Shown piece by piece: positions 25,230 through 34,306 of a stretch of 42,114 bases of DNA; position 1 is the stretch's first letter; the number at the start of each line of letters is the position of its first letter. The stretch is from Granulosicoccus sp. (GTDB taxonomy: Bacteria > Pseudomonadota > Gammaproteobacteria > Granulosicoccales > Granulosicoccaceae): positions 1 through 42,114 of the forward strand of contig JALZVU010000244.1 in NCBI GenBank assembly GCA_023301795.1, given 5' to 3'. The notes under the pieces were generated by a model. The model did not search any database, was not told the DNA's origin, and was given only the letters and a program-made list of their open reading frames with translations. The position numbers were made by a program, and so were the translations under genes.

Positions 25230-26132
25230 ATGATGTCTACTCCGAAGAGCGCACCTGGCATCAAAGACTTTGCGTTGCTTGTAGGCCTTGCAGCCTTGTT
25301 CGGTGCAAGCTTCATGTTCACTCATATCGCTCTTGCTGACATACCACCAATAACGCTGGCAGCAGCCCGTGTCGGCATCGCCACGCTCATTTTGTATCCA
25401 TTAATGCTTCGAGCGCATCAGCGGCTGCCAGGGTTGAGTAAAATATGGTTACCTGTGGTGGCGTCAGCAATTTTCGGGTACGCCTTGCCGTTTGCCCTAG
25501 TGGCCTGGGGACAAATCCGAGTGCCATCCAGTCTTGCTGCGATTTTTATGGCCATCATGCCCCTCGCCACCATCCTGCTGGCTCATGTGTTCACCACTGA
25601 TGAAAAGCTTAATCGCTGGAAGGTTGCCGGTGTGCTGTGTGGCTTGCTAGGCGTCACTGTGCTGTTCGGCATCCATACCCTTCGCAATCTGGGTGGTCCT
25701 GACGCTCTGGCACAACTGGCTATCCTGGCCGCGGCTGTGTGCTATGCGATAAATGCACTCGTAACCCGGCGCTTGGTGGGCGTTCCCAAATTTTCGATGC
25801 TGACAGCATTAATGCTCACAGGTACGGTTGTCATGCTGCCGCTAAGTCTAATATTTGAATCACCTCTTGCAGTCACCCCTTCATGGCAAGCTCTGGGAGC
25901 ACTGGCCGCACTCGCTATTGGGCCAACCGCTATTGCCACCTTGTTGATACTGGTGATTATCCAACGTCAGAGTGCAAGCTTCTTGAGTCAGATTAATTTT
26001 ATGGTTCCACTGTTTGGCGTCATGTTTGGCTGGCTCTTGCTCGACGAGCAACTATCTGCTCAAGCGTTGATCGCCCTGGCCATTGTGTTAGTCGGTGTTG
26101 CCTTGTCAAAACGCGGGAACACAGCCTCGTAA
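25230..26132 (+). CDS. EamA/DMT-family transporter (RhaT/YdcZ-like exporter)
   Basis: Ten-helix inner-membrane protein of 300 residues made of two EamA repeats, about residues 13-140 and 155-292. Seen: the repeat-1 start L-F-G-A-S-F-M-F-T-H-I-A-L, a T-L-A-A-A-R segment after helix 2, and the repeat-2 ending F-G-W-L-L-L-D-E-Q-L-S-A-Q-A-L-I, typical of drug/metabolite exporters. A second ATG three bases on (25233) could be the true start. It diverges from the TRAP operon and may share its control region; transport of a related metabolite is only a possibility. Confidence 0.88.
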   Translation: MMSTPKSAPGIKDFALLVGLAALFGASFMFTHIALADIPPITLAAARVGIATLILYPLMLRAHQRLPGLSKIWLPVVASAIFGYALPFALVAWGQIRVPSSLAAIFMAIMPLATILLAHVFTTDEKLNRWKVAGVLCGLLGVTVLFGIHTLRNLGGPDALAQLAILAAAVCYAINALVTRRLVGVPKFSMLTALMLTGTVVMLPLSLIFESPLAVTPSWQALGALAALAIGPTAIATLLILVIIQRQSASFLSQINFMVPLFGVMFGWLLLDEQLSAQALIALAIVLVGVALSKRGNTAS

Positions 26133-26218
26133 CATCTCAGATTACGAATTAGACGCAAACGATTCAAACACAACGAACCCTACCAATAACTAACCCTGTG
26201 TGTATTTCACAACATTGC

Positions 26219-26239
26219 GCCGCCTTTATACTAGGCGGC
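26219..26239. promoter_or_regulatory. Perfect inverted repeat between the EamA and YczE-like genes
   Basis: GCCGCC (26219-26224) and GGCGGC (26234-26239) flank the 9-nt spacer TTTATACTA. It could terminate the EamA transcript, or act as an operator, since the spacer holds a TATACT -10-like box with a weak TTTCAC 16 bp upstream. No T-run follows. Confidence 0.35.
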
Positions 26240-26340
26240 CACCAACTGGTCATGCCTCTTAGCTCTACTAGCCGTAAGTCAGGTAGTTAACGTACTGCCA
26301 TTGCCTTACAGTTTGCGTAGACAGCTTGCAGGAGGCATGG

Positions 26341-27093
26341 ATGTACAGAGAAACACGCATAGTGGACCCACACGACTTTACGCTTGATATAAATCTCGAT
26401 CTAACCATGGATCTTGAACTAGATCTCGATCTGGATCTGCATCTTGATCGGCGTATAGACGCAGCTAGTGCAAGGCTCAACGCGTCCGACATGTTCGTTA
26501 TGTCAGCATCTCCTAGCAGAACCATAGCAGGGCTCACCGGACCTGTATTACTAGGTGTTGGTTCGGGTATCTCTATTTCTGCAGGGTTTGGCAGCTTTGG
26601 GTTTTCAGTGCTACTCGATGGCCTACATCACGTCCTGTCAGCACCCTTGTGGTTCTCACAGGTGGTAATGACCGTGCTGTTCTATGTCATTGCCTGGAGA
26701 TGGGGACGCGTGCCACTGGGAATGGGCACGCTACCCGCTTTGCTGTTGGTGGGTCCGGCGATTAGCCTAGGAGCTACTCTTACGCCTGAGACAATAAGCC
26801 TCACCTGGCATGTCGTTGCATTTGCAGCCGGGCTGTTCATGTTCGCATTTGGCATATCGCTCTCTGCAGCCGCAGCATTGGGGCCTGACGGTGTAACGGC
26901 TTTATCACTAGCGGCGGAGAAGCGCTGGAAGATGCCCGTGTCACGCGCCAACTTTATCTGGAACCTGTCAGCCATCGTTATCGGTGTACTACTTGGAGGC
27001 AATCTTGGCATTGCAACCATAGTGGGTCTGTTTGCCACACCGATGTTAATCCACTATTTTCTACCAAGGTTACGATGCAGAATGACGTTTTAA
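26341..27093 (+). CDS. YczE-like integral membrane protein with an N-terminal Asp-Leu repeat
   Basis: Membrane protein of 250 residues. The start is set by a consensus AGGAGG at 26330-26335, five bases before ATG 26341. The first 50 residues are hydrophilic and contain a striking alternating Asp/Leu tract (residues 15-36, including DLELDLDLDLHLD). From about residue 60 there are five or so hydrophobic helices with glycine-rich motifs, including G-V-G-S-G-I-S-I-S-A-G-F-G, G-M-G-T-L and the L-G-P-D-G-V-T-A-L-S segment of the YczE/YyaS group. The function of the family is unknown. It lies 208 bp after the EamA gene and converges on acs. Confidence 0.75.
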   Translation: MYRETRIVDPHDFTLDINLDLTMDLELDLDLDLHLDRRIDAASARLNASDMFVMSASPSRTIAGLTGPVLLGVGSGISISAGFGSFGFSVLLDGLHHVLSAPLWFSQVVMTVLFYVIAWRWGRVPLGMGTLPALLLVGPAISLGATLTPETISLTWHVVAFAAGLFMFAFGISLSAAAALGPDGVTALSLAAEKRWKMPVSRANFIWNLSAIVIGVLLGGNLGIATIVGLFATPMLIHYFLPRLRCRMTF

Positions 27094-27231
27094 CGGTAGC
27101 GAGATTGCTGTAGTGCACTTTCGAAAAGCTCGTAGCTGACGAAACACCTGTATCAAAGATGTCTGCCAGCTACCTGTTTTACCCGTAACCAATAAACCAG
27201 TACTAATAATCGGTTACTAATAAACGAAAAA

Positions 27232-29169
27232 CTAACCCGCGCGGTTCTGAATCAAATCGTCAACCACACTGGGATCTGCCAAGGTCGAAGTATCGCCCAA
27301 TGAACCATAATCGTTCTCCGCAATCTTTCGCAAGATACGCCGCATGATTTTGCCAGAACGGGTTTTTGGCAAACCCGGTGCCCACTGAATCATGTCAGGG
27401 GACGCGATAGGACCAATTTCCTTACGCACCCACGCAACGAGTTCCTTACGTAGCTCATCGCTGGGCTCATTGCCTTCCATAAGCGTCACATAGGCGTAGA
27501 TACCCTGACCTTTTATGTCATGTGGAAAGCCTACAACCGCAGCCTCTGACACCAGAGCGTGTGCAACCAATGCAGATTCCACCTCAGCGGTGCCCATACG
27601 GTGCCCGGACACATTGATCACATCATCAACACGACCTGTAATCCAGTAGTATCCATCCGCATCACGCCGACATCCGTCACCGGTGAAGTAATAGCCTTTA
27701 AAGGTTTCAAAGTAGGTAGACACAAATCGACCATGATCCCCGTACACGGTGCGCATCTGACCCGGCCAACTATCGCGGATACATAACACCCCCTCGGCCT
27801 CGGTATCGGTTAGCTCGTTACCTTCGGCATCAAGGATGACGGGTTGGATACCAAAGAACGGATTCGTGGCAGAGCCGGGTTTTGTATCAGTAGCACCAGG
27901 GAGAGGTGTAATGAGAATACCGCCAGTTTCTGTCTGCCACCAGGTGTCCACTATCGGGCAACGACCTTGACCCACTACCTCGTCATACCACTTCCAGGCT
28001 TCAGGATTGATAGGCTCACCCACCGAACCCAACAGGCGTAGTGAGGACAAGTCAGATCCCTTTACGTGACTCTCACCAGCACCCATCAATGCTCTGATAG
28101 CCGTTGGTGCAGTGTAGAAAGTATTGACCTTGTGCTTTTCACACACTTCCCAAAACCGGGCCGGGCTTGGATAGGTAGGCACACCTTCAAACATCAAGGT
28201 AGTGGCGCCATTGGCTAATGGACCATAAACAATATAACTATGACCGGTGACCCAACCAACATCTGCGGTACACCAGTAAACATCACCATCTTGATAGTCA
28301 AAAACATACTGGTGTGTCATGGAAGCGTAAACAAGATAACCTCCGGTGGTATGAACCACGCCCTTAGGCATACCGGTAGAACCTGAGGTGTACAAAATGA
28401 AGAGCGGATCTTCGGCATTCATCACCGTTGGCTCGCACACAGGCGAGACCTTCGCACACTCTTCGTGATACCAGACATCCAATCCACTGCGCATGGCCAC
28501 ATCACCACCGGTGTGCTTAACGACTACCATTTTCACATCGTGCGCAACCTTACCGAGTGCTTTGTCAGCGTTAACCTTGAGCGGCACGCTGCGTCCACCG
28601 CGAAGCCCTTCGTCGGCGGTGACCAGAAGTTTTGCGTTTGAGCCTGTGACTCTATCGGCCAAGGCATCTGCACTGAATCCGCCAAACACAATGGAATGTA
28701 TGGCCCCAATTCGCGCACAAGCCAGCATGGCGTAAGCAGCTTCAGGAATCATGGGCATATACAAAATGACACGGTCGCCTTTAGTAACGCCCTGTTCTTT
28801 GTAAACATTGGCTAGCCGACAGACATGTTCATGCAACTCACGATAAGTGATCTTCTTATCAACGGTTGGGTCATCGCCTTCCCAGATAATCGCTACCTGA
28901 TCTCCGCGCTTTTCAAGATGCCGGTCAATGCAATTGGCACTGACATTAAGCTCACCATCTTCGTACCATTTTATGGATACATCAGGGTATTCGTAAGTGG
29001 TGTTCTTGACTTTGGAATACGGTGTTATCCAGTCAAGACGCTTGCCCTGTTCTGCCCAGAATGCGTCTGGATCACCTATCGATTGTGCATACAGAGCTGC
29101 ATAGCCCGCCTTGTCGATGTGTGCCTTCTTGGCGAAGGCTGCGGGTACAGCATGTACATCGTTGCTCAT
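27232..29169 (-). CDS. acs: Acetyl-CoA synthetase (AMP-forming)
   Basis: Converts acetate, ATP and CoA to acetyl-CoA through acetyl-AMP; cytosolic, 645 residues, the family length. Seen: the N-terminal acetyl-CoA synthetase segment ([11 protein letters not shown]), the P-loop-like [14 protein letters not shown] (about 265-278), D-T-W-W-Q-T-E-T-G (about 410-418), the [13 protein letters not shown] hinge and the regulatory lysine in T-R-S-G-K607-I-M-R-R, the target of acetylation in relatives. A GGAG lies five bases before the ATG. It stands alone; its role is consistent with acetate scavenging and with acetyl units from the nearby catabolic genes. Confidence 0.97.
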   Translation of the reverse strand: MSNDVHAVPAAFAKKAHIDKAGYAALYAQSIGDPDAFWAEQGKRLDWITPYSKVKNTTYEYPDVSIKWYEDGELNVSANCIDRHLEKRGDQVAIIWEGDDPTVDKKITYRELHEHVCRLANVYKEQGVTKGDRVILYMPMIPEAAYAMLACARIGAIHSIVFGGFSADALADRVTGSNAKLLVTADEGLRGGRSVPLKVNADKALGKVAHDVKMVVVKHTGGDVAMRSGLDVWYHEECAKVSPVCEPTVMNAEDPLFILYTSGSTGMPKGVVHTTGGYLVYASMTHQYVFDYQDGDVYWCTADVGWVTGHSYIVYGPLANGATTLMFEGVPTYPSPARFWEVCEKHKVNTFYTAPTAIRALMGAGESHVKGSDLSSLRLLGSVGEPINPEAWKWYDEVVGQGRCPIVDTWWQTETGGILITPLPGATDTKPGSATNPFFGIQPVILDAEGNELTDTEAEGVLCIRDSWPGQMRTVYGDHGRFVSTYFETFKGYYFTGDGCRRDADGYYWITGRVDDVINVSGHRMGTAEVESALVAHALVSEAAVVGFPHDIKGQGIYAYVTLMEGNEPSDELRKELVAWVRKEIGPIASPDMIQWAPGLPKTRSGKIMRRILRKIAENDYGSLGDTSTLADPSVVDDLIQNRAG

Positions 29170-29480
29170 GAATTCTCCAATTGGGTGGTGTCGATGTTCA
29201 GATCCAACGGGCAGCTATTTTGTCGGTGTGCAGCACACTCTCTACCGGCACACACCACCTGACTTTGTCGCCAGCTATCGCCCCCTAATTTTTCTGGATC
29301 TATTGTAAGAAATTAAGCGCCCTTACCGGTTAATATTTTATTTTCATTGTAAACAATAACTTAATAGCGCATTGCACACCACGCAACATCCTGCGTGCAG
29401 CTCTGGTAAAGACTTGTTACCAATAGTAACAGCCAAACCTGAGGAGAATATGGCCCTGTTGCTTTGCAGGCACCAAGGTA
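29170..29480. other. 311-bp gap between the liv operon end and acs
   Basis: Carries the acs upstream region and the end of the liv transcript, both running leftwards. Seen: a hairpin TGTTAC-CAATA-GTAACA at 29415-29431 that could end the liv message (no long T-run), a palindromic ATTGT-AA-ACAAT near 29346-29357, and an AT-rich patch around 29310-29365 that may hold the acs promoter. I found no -24/-12 (sigma-54) pattern. Confidence 0.4.
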
Positions 29481-30170
29481 CTAGACGCCCAAATACTGAT
29501 CCACTAAAGCGTCAGATAGCTGGTCCATACGATCAGACCAGACACTAACGCCTTTTTCAATAATCACCGCGTGATCAGCAATCAGCGATAGCTCACGAAT
29601 AGATTTATCCACAATAACGATCGCTAGCCCGGCTTCCTTCTTTAACTGGCTTATCACAGACCAGATTTCACCGCGCACCAGTGGCGCTAACCCTTCAGTG
29701 GCCTCGTCCAAAATCAACAGTCGCGGATTAGTCATCAGTGCTCGTCCGATCGCCAGCATCTGTTGTTCACCACCTGACAGCTGCGCCGCAGATTGAGTGC
29801 GACGCTCCGCCAACCTAGGAAACAGTGCCCGTACGCGCTCAAGATTCCAGGCACCGGGCCTAGCCGCACACAGCAGGTTCTCATCCACATTCAGGTTACT
29901 GAAACAACGCCGACCTTCGGGCACCAACCCGACACCCAGGCGCGCTACCTGATGTGAGGGCAAGTTGGCAATATTGTGTCCCGCAAACATCAAACCACCG
30001 TTTTGCACGGGCAACATTTTGCAAATGGTTTTTATCGTTGTGCTCTTGCCCATGCCATTGCGCCCCAGAAGCGCAACCACCTCCCCTTCAGCCACACTGA
30101 TGGACACACCAAACAGGGCTTGCGTTGATCCATAGCTCGTATGAATAGCGTCAACGTTCAGCAGGCTCAT
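29481..30170 (-). CDS. livF: Branched-chain amino-acid-type ABC transporter ATPase (LivF family)
   Basis: One of two ATPases of a HAAT-type importer, 229 residues. Seen: Walker A G-R-N-G-M-G-K-S-T, Q-loop G-L-V-P-E-G-R-R-C-F, signature L-S-G-G-E-Q-Q-M, Walker B L-L-I-L-D-E-A-T-E-G-L-A-P. At the switch position it reads I-V-I-V-D-K-S-I rather than the usual V-E-Q-N or V-E-H; other LivF subgroups also vary here. The ATG overlaps the livG stop (ATGA). Last gene of the operon. Confidence 0.92.
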   Translation of the reverse strand: MSLLNVDAIHTSYGSTQALFGVSISVAEGEVVALLGRNGMGKSTTIKTICKMLPVQNGGLMFAGHNIANLPSHQVARLGVGLVPEGRRCFSNLNVDENLLCAARPGAWNLERVRALFPRLAERRTQSAAQLSGGEQQMLAIGRALMTNPRLLILDEATEGLAPLVRGEIWSVISQLKKEAGLAIVIVDKSIRELSLIADHAVIIEKGVSVWSDRMDQLSDALVDQYLGV

Positions 30171-30973
30171 TGCTCATCCCCCAGGTACGCCCGCTTTACA
30201 GCTGCATCCTGCCGTATCTCATCCACCGTGCCACTGGCAATTATTTCACCGTACACCAACACGCTGATTCTGTCGGCCAAGGCAAATACAGCATCCATGT
30301 CGTGCTCCACCAACAGGATAGGCGCCTCGTGTCTCAGCCCACCCAGTAAATCAATGAGCGCCGAGGAACCTTGAACACCAAGCCCAGCCATCGGCTCATC
30401 CATGACAAACGCTTTTGGATGCAGCGTCAGTGCTACCGCGATTTCCAACTGCCGCCTTTGCCCGTGAGAGATCTCAGAGGTGCGCTTGTGCGCATGCTCA
30501 GCCAAACCGACCCGCTCTAAAGCCTCGTTAGCTTGCGTGCGAAGCGCACCCGGCCGCATGATGCTGTCAAACAATCGTAAAGAGCCTGATTGCGCACCAA
30601 GACAACCGAGCACCGCGTTTTGCAAGACGGTATCTTCCATCGCCAAAGCAGATACCTGAAACGTTCGACCCAGCCCCGCTTTTGCGCGAGCAGCTGTACC
30701 AAGCCTTGTCACGTCCACACCATTCAGGAAGATCTGTCCGGAGTCGGGTTTCAGGCCACCGGCAATCTGTTTGATCAACGTCGATTTACCTGCACCATTA
30801 GGACCGATGAGCGCATGTATTTCGCCAGCACGCAGCTCAAGGTTGATGTTGACGCTGGCCTGCAGATTGCCAAAACGCTTACACACCTCAACAGTATTCA
30901 GTACTGGCGCGTAGCTATTCAAACGCGTGTTTGAAGGTGGAATGGTGTGAGTGCTTGCCTGTGGTTCACTCAT
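30167..30973 (-). CDS. livG: Branched-chain amino-acid-type ABC transporter ATPase (LivG family)
   Basis: Second ATPase of the importer, 268 residues from ATG 30973. The frame continues to 31072, but that extension lies inside livM; ATG 30973 overlaps the livM stop (ATGAGTGA) as is usual here. Seen: Walker A G-P-N-G-A-G-K-S-T, signature I-S-H-G-Q-R-R-Q-L-E, Walker B A-F-V-M-D-E-P-M-A-G-L-G, switch His in L-L-V-E-H-D-M-D-A-V-F and the LivG-type C-terminal insertion. About 25 residues before the fold are polar and unrecognised. Confidence 0.92.
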   Translation of the reverse strand: MSEPQASTHTIPPSNTRLNSYAPVLNTVEVCKRFGNLQASVNINLELRAGEIHALIGPNGAGKSTLIKQIAGGLKPDSGQIFLNGVDVTRLGTAARAKAGLGRTFQVSALAMEDTVLQNAVLGCLGAQSGSLRLFDSIMRPGALRTQANEALERVGLAEHAHKRTSEISHGQRRQLEIAVALTLHPKAFVMDEPMAGLGVQGSSALIDLLGGLRHEAPILLVEHDMDAVFALADRISVLVYGEIIASGTVDEIRQDAAVKRAYLGDEQ

Positions 30974-31949
30974 GGGCTTTTTCCCGGCCTGCCAGCAGCC
31001 CGACGATGCCGCCGCGGGCAAACAACACAATGAGAAGCAGCAAAAAACCAAGATAGATATGCCAGAACTCACTTAATCCACCCAACACATGCTCGAGAAC
31101 AATAAACAGCATGGCACCCACAACCGGGCCACAAAGCCGAGCAACGCCCCCCATGATGACAAACACCATGATTTCGCCACTGATCTGCCAGCTGAACATC
31201 GAGGGACTGACAAAACGATTCAGATCAGCAAACAACGCACCGGCAAGCCCTGTGATCATTCCCGAGAGGACAAATGCGGCAAGCTGTATCCGGAAGGGTT
31301 CAATGCCCACGGTTTTCACACGCTCACTAGATTGGCGCGCAGCATTGAGTGCAAGTCCGAACGAGGAACCACGAAGTCTTGCGCAAAATCCGAGCACCAG
31401 CAACAACAGCACGAACACAATCATAAAAAACTGAATGGGGTCCAGCGTGTTCAACCCTGGAAAGGTGTTTCTTACATAAATAGACAAACCGTCTTCCCCA
31501 CCGTACGCCGACCAACTGATGGTGAAGTAATAGAACATCTGCCCGAACGCCAGTGTGATCATGATGAAATACACACCACTGGTCCGCAGGCTTAAAGCTC
31601 CAATCAAAAGAGCCGCAACAGCACTGACCCCCATGGCAACCAGCCAGATAATGGGCATGGACTGGGAGCCGTCTATCACCAGCGGCCCAAGCACCAACGG
31701 CTCATACGTTTGCGCATGACTGGCAAGAATACCCATGCTGTATCCGCCCAGCCCAAAGAAACTGGCATGGCCAAAACTCACCAGACCACCCTGACCGATA
31801 ACCAGGTTAAGGCCCACACCCGCAATGGCCAGAATGGCAGCCTTGGTGGCCAAGGTGATGAAAAACGGCTCATCAGAGAACATTGCCCAAACTGGAAACC
31901 CCACCAGTAATCCCAGCAGTATCAGGTTGATCAGCGACTCACGTTTCAT
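30966..31949 (-). CDS. livM: Branched-chain amino-acid-type ABC transporter permease (LivM family)
   Basis: Integral membrane subunit of 327 residues with 8-10 hydrophobic segments. Seen: the conserved A-I-A-G-V-G-L-N-L-V-I-G-Q-G-G-L-V-S-F-G-H segment (about 40-60) and F-F-G-L-G-G-Y, the transport-pathway loop A-A-R-Q-S-S-E-R-V-K-T-V-G-I (about 209-222) and the M-G-G-V-A-R-L-x-G-P-V-x-G-A motif. Start and stop both overlap neighbours by 4-8 bp. Confidence 0.92.
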   Translation of the reverse strand: MKRESLINLILLGLLVGFPVWAMFSDEPFFITLATKAAILAIAGVGLNLVIGQGGLVSFGHASFFGLGGYSMGILASHAQTYEPLVLGPLVIDGSQSMPIIWLVAMGVSAVAALLIGALSLRTSGVYFIMITLAFGQMFYYFTISWSAYGGEDGLSIYVRNTFPGLNTLDPIQFFMIVFVLLLLVLGFCARLRGSSFGLALNAARQSSERVKTVGIEPFRIQLAAFVLSGMITGLAGALFADLNRFVSPSMFSWQISGEIMVFVIMGGVARLCGPVVGAMLFIVLEHVLGGLSEFWHIYLGFLLLLIVLFARGGIVGLLAGREKAHE

Positions 31950-32872
31950 GTGCGCGCACCGAACAAGCCCGAAGGACGCACGATCAGCACAACCGCCATC
32001 AAAATGTAAATTGACATGGAAGCCAATGCTGAACCTGCCGAGGCCGCAGCAGACTTATCCATGAAAACGTCGAAAAACATGGGTAGAAAAATTCCGCCAA
32101 GGGTATCGGTCAAGCCAACGAGGATGGAGCCGACAAACGCACCTTTAATCGAACCGATACCCCCAATAACAATAACCACGAACGCCAGTATCAAAACCGG
32201 CTCACCCATGCCCACTTGCACCGACTGAATAGCCCCGACCAAAGCACCCGCCAAACCTGCCAATGCAGCCCCCAGTGCAAACACGATGGTGTACAGCTTT
32301 GAGATATCCACACCCAGAGCTGCAATCATCTCCCGGTCATTTTCGCCTGCGCGTACTTGAATACCTAAACGCGTTTTGGTAATCAGCAGATAAAGTCCGA
32401 ATGCAACAAGCAATCCGATACCAATCAAACTAAGACGGTATAAAGAATACTGGATACCACCGGGCAGTATGATGGTCCCAGAGAGTGCGTCAGGGATATT
32501 CAAAAACAACGGAAACGATCCGAACACCGCCCGCGTGCCTTCCGAGAAAATCAGGATAAGCGCAAAGGTTGCCAATACCTGATCAAGATGGTCACGCGTA
32601 TATAAACGCCTGAGCACCAGAATCTCCATCAATGCACCGGCAGCGGCCGCTGCTGCCAATGCCGCTACCAGCGCTATCGCAAACGAGCCTGTGGCACCTG
32701 CGACAGCCGCTGCCGCAAATGCACCGATCATGAATAGCGAACCATGCGCCAGATTGATCAAGCCCATGACGCCGAACACAAGCGTAAGGCCTGCCGCCAT
32801 CAAAAAAAGCATAATGCCAAACTGAATGCCATTCAGTACCTGCTCAGCCAGCAGTGCCGTGGTCATGGTCAT
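31946..32872 (-). CDS. livH: Branched-chain amino-acid-type ABC transporter permease (LivH family)
   Basis: Integral membrane subunit of 308 residues if ATG 32872 is used; a TTG at 32893 is also in frame. Seen: Q-V-L-N-G-I-Q-F-G-I-M-L-F-L-M-A-A-G-L-T, then F-G-V-M-G-L-I-N-L-A-H-G-S, the R-A-G-E-N-D-R-E-M loop, and G-G-I-G-S-I-K-G-A-F-V-G, all characteristic of LivH. Its stop overlaps the livM start (ATGA). An insert of about 20 Ala/Ser-rich residues (DKSAAASAGSALAS) precedes the last helix. Confidence 0.92.
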   Translation of the reverse strand: MTMTTALLAEQVLNGIQFGIMLFLMAAGLTLVFGVMGLINLAHGSLFMIGAFAAAAVAGATGSFAIALVAALAAAAAAGALMEILVLRRLYTRDHLDQVLATFALILIFSEGTRAVFGSFPLFLNIPDALSGTIILPGGIQYSLYRLSLIGIGLLVAFGLYLLITKTRLGIQVRAGENDREMIAALGVDISKLYTIVFALGAALAGLAGALVGAIQSVQVGMGEPVLILAFVVIVIGGIGSIKGAFVGSILVGLTDTLGGIFLPMFFDVFMDKSAAASAGSALASMSIYILMAVVLIVRPSGLFGART

Positions 32873-32914
32873 GGTCGCTATCGCTACAGTCAATAGATGG
32901 TACTTAACCGATCG

Positions 32915-34051
32915 CTATAATCCACACTCCACTGCATAAGCATCGCTGTGGTTCTCCAACGCCACACCTAACGTCTTGTTGGTGTACACATCACCTTCAA
33001 GAACTACCTCGCGAACATAGATGTCCTGGATTGGATGCTGGTTATTCGCGAACGTAAACTGGCCGCGTGTGCTGTTGAAGTCGGCAGCGCGTAACGCCTC
33101 ACGGAATGCATCTTTATCAGACACATCCGCACTGGCCATGGCGCTAATCAGCAAATTTGCCGTATCAAATCCCTGGCTTGCATAGAGTGATGGCAGGCGG
33201 CCATATTCGCTGCTAAAGCTCTCTACAAAGGCAGCATTCGTTGGATTGTCGAGGTCTTTGTTCCACTGCGAAGTGTTCTTGACACCCATTGCTGCATCAC
33301 CAACAGCTTGCAAGATGCCTTGATCGAAGCTAAAAGCAGGCCCAACGACTGGTAATCCGATGTCGCTATCGGCGTATTGCTTGAGAAACGATATACCCAT
33401 ACCACCGGGTAGAAAGAAGAACACACTGTCCGCACCAGAGGCCCGAATCTGCGCAATCTCCGAGGCATAATCGGTCTGCCCCAGCTTGGTAAACAGCTCG
33501 CCAGCAAGCTCTCCCGAATACTGGCGCTTGTAGCCTGTTAATGCATCTTTGCCTGCCGGATAGTTGGGTGCCAGAATAAATGAATTTTTATATCCGGTTT
33601 CGTTAGCATGTGCACCGGCGGCCTCGTGCAAGGTATCGTTCTGCCACGCAACGTTAAAGTAATCTTCGTGACAGCCTTTGCCAGCCAACTGCGATGGCCC
33701 GGCATTGGGTGAAAGGTAGAACTTGCCCTGCGCTAGCGAGCTGGGAATCACTGCCATGGCAAGGTTAGAAAAAATGATGCCAGTAAGCACATCCACCTTC
33801 TCTGACTGAATCATTTTATCGGCCAGCTGTACTGCAATCTCAGGCTTGCGTTGATCGTCTTCGATCACAACGTCGATATCCGTTAAACCAGATTGGCTAA
33901 TAGCCAGCATGAAGCCATCACGCACATCGATGCCCAGACCAGCACCACCGCCAGAGAGCGTGGTGATCATGCCGACTTTGAGCCCCTCGGCAGCACTGAT
34001 CCCCGACGCGGCCATCAGAACTGCCGCTATCGCAGTAACCTTTAATCTCAT
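32915..34051 (-). CDS. Periplasmic substrate-binding protein of the Liv-type importer (LivK/Peripla_BP_6 family)
   Basis: Captures the ligand for the LivHMGF complex, 378 residues. The frame extends to 34219, but ATG 34051 has a GGGAG site at normal distance and starts a clear signal peptide (basic M-R-L-K, core AIAAVLMAASGISA, cleavage after A-S-G-I-S-A-A or next to it). Seen: mature start L-K-V-G-M-I-T-T-L-S-G-G-G-A-G-L-G, typical of type I periplasmic binding proteins, and G-C-H-E-D-Y-F-N near 135. The first gene of the operon; divergent from glutaryl-CoA dehydrogenase. This group of binding proteins serves aromatic acids, amides and diacids as often as branched-chain amino acids. Confidence 0.9.
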   Translation of the reverse strand: MRLKVTAIAAVLMAASGISAAEGLKVGMITTLSGGGAGLGIDVRDGFMLAISQSGLTDIDVVIEDDQRKPEIAVQLADKMIQSEKVDVLTGIIFSNLAMAVIPSSLAQGKFYLSPNAGPSQLAGKGCHEDYFNVAWQNDTLHEAAGAHANETGYKNSFILAPNYPAGKDALTGYKRQYSGELAGELFTKLGQTDYASEIAQIRASGADSVFFFLPGGMGISFLKQYADSDIGLPVVGPAFSFDQGILQAVGDAAMGVKNTSQWNKDLDNPTNAAFVESFSSEYGRLPSLYASQGFDTANLLISAMASADVSDKDAFREALRAADFNSTRGQFTFANNQHPIQDIYVREVVLEGDVYTNKTLGVALENHSDAYAVECGL

Positions 34052-34201
34052 TGTGTTCTCCCTTTGCATTCCACGTAGTTGTCTGTCGCCCGCTGCATCT
34101 GCGCGCAGGTCGCCTCTGCCAGTATGATGAACGCACCGCTGAGCGTCTACCCACACGTAGGGTGGTCCATATCGCTTGTTGTTTACATCACGGTACACAT
34201 G

Positions 34202-34231
34202 CAAGCCACTAACGTACAAGCCACCACGTTA
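34202..34231. repeat. Two 15-bp direct repeats in the liv-gcdH divergent region
   Basis: CAAGCCACTAACGTA (34202-34216) is followed directly by CAAGCCACCACGTTA (34217-34231), identical over the first 8 bp and similar after that. The location, between livK and the glutaryl-CoA dehydrogenase gene, makes a regulator-binding site possible. Confidence 0.35.
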
Positions 34232-34306
34232 TAGGCCAAAGCTTAAACCACAGGCCACAGTCCAATTCACGATAGAATACCGCCAAGACACTGGAGCAAC
34301 GACCGC

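Noticed and set aside
26268-26537. Minus-strand frame with an Arg/Ser repeat (SRCRSRSRSSSRS)
   Set aside because: It is the antisense of the GATCTN hexamers encoding the Asp-Leu tract of a gene with a consensus start; the repeat explains the pattern.
29450-29548. Small + frame (32 codons) with a perfect GAGGAG before its ATG
   Set aside because: It runs antisense into the 3' end of livF, has no protein-like pattern, and the purine-rich site alone is not enough.
34052-34219. 56-residue upstream extension of the LivK-like protein
   Set aside because: It precedes a normal signal peptide with its own ribosome site, so it lies in the leader.
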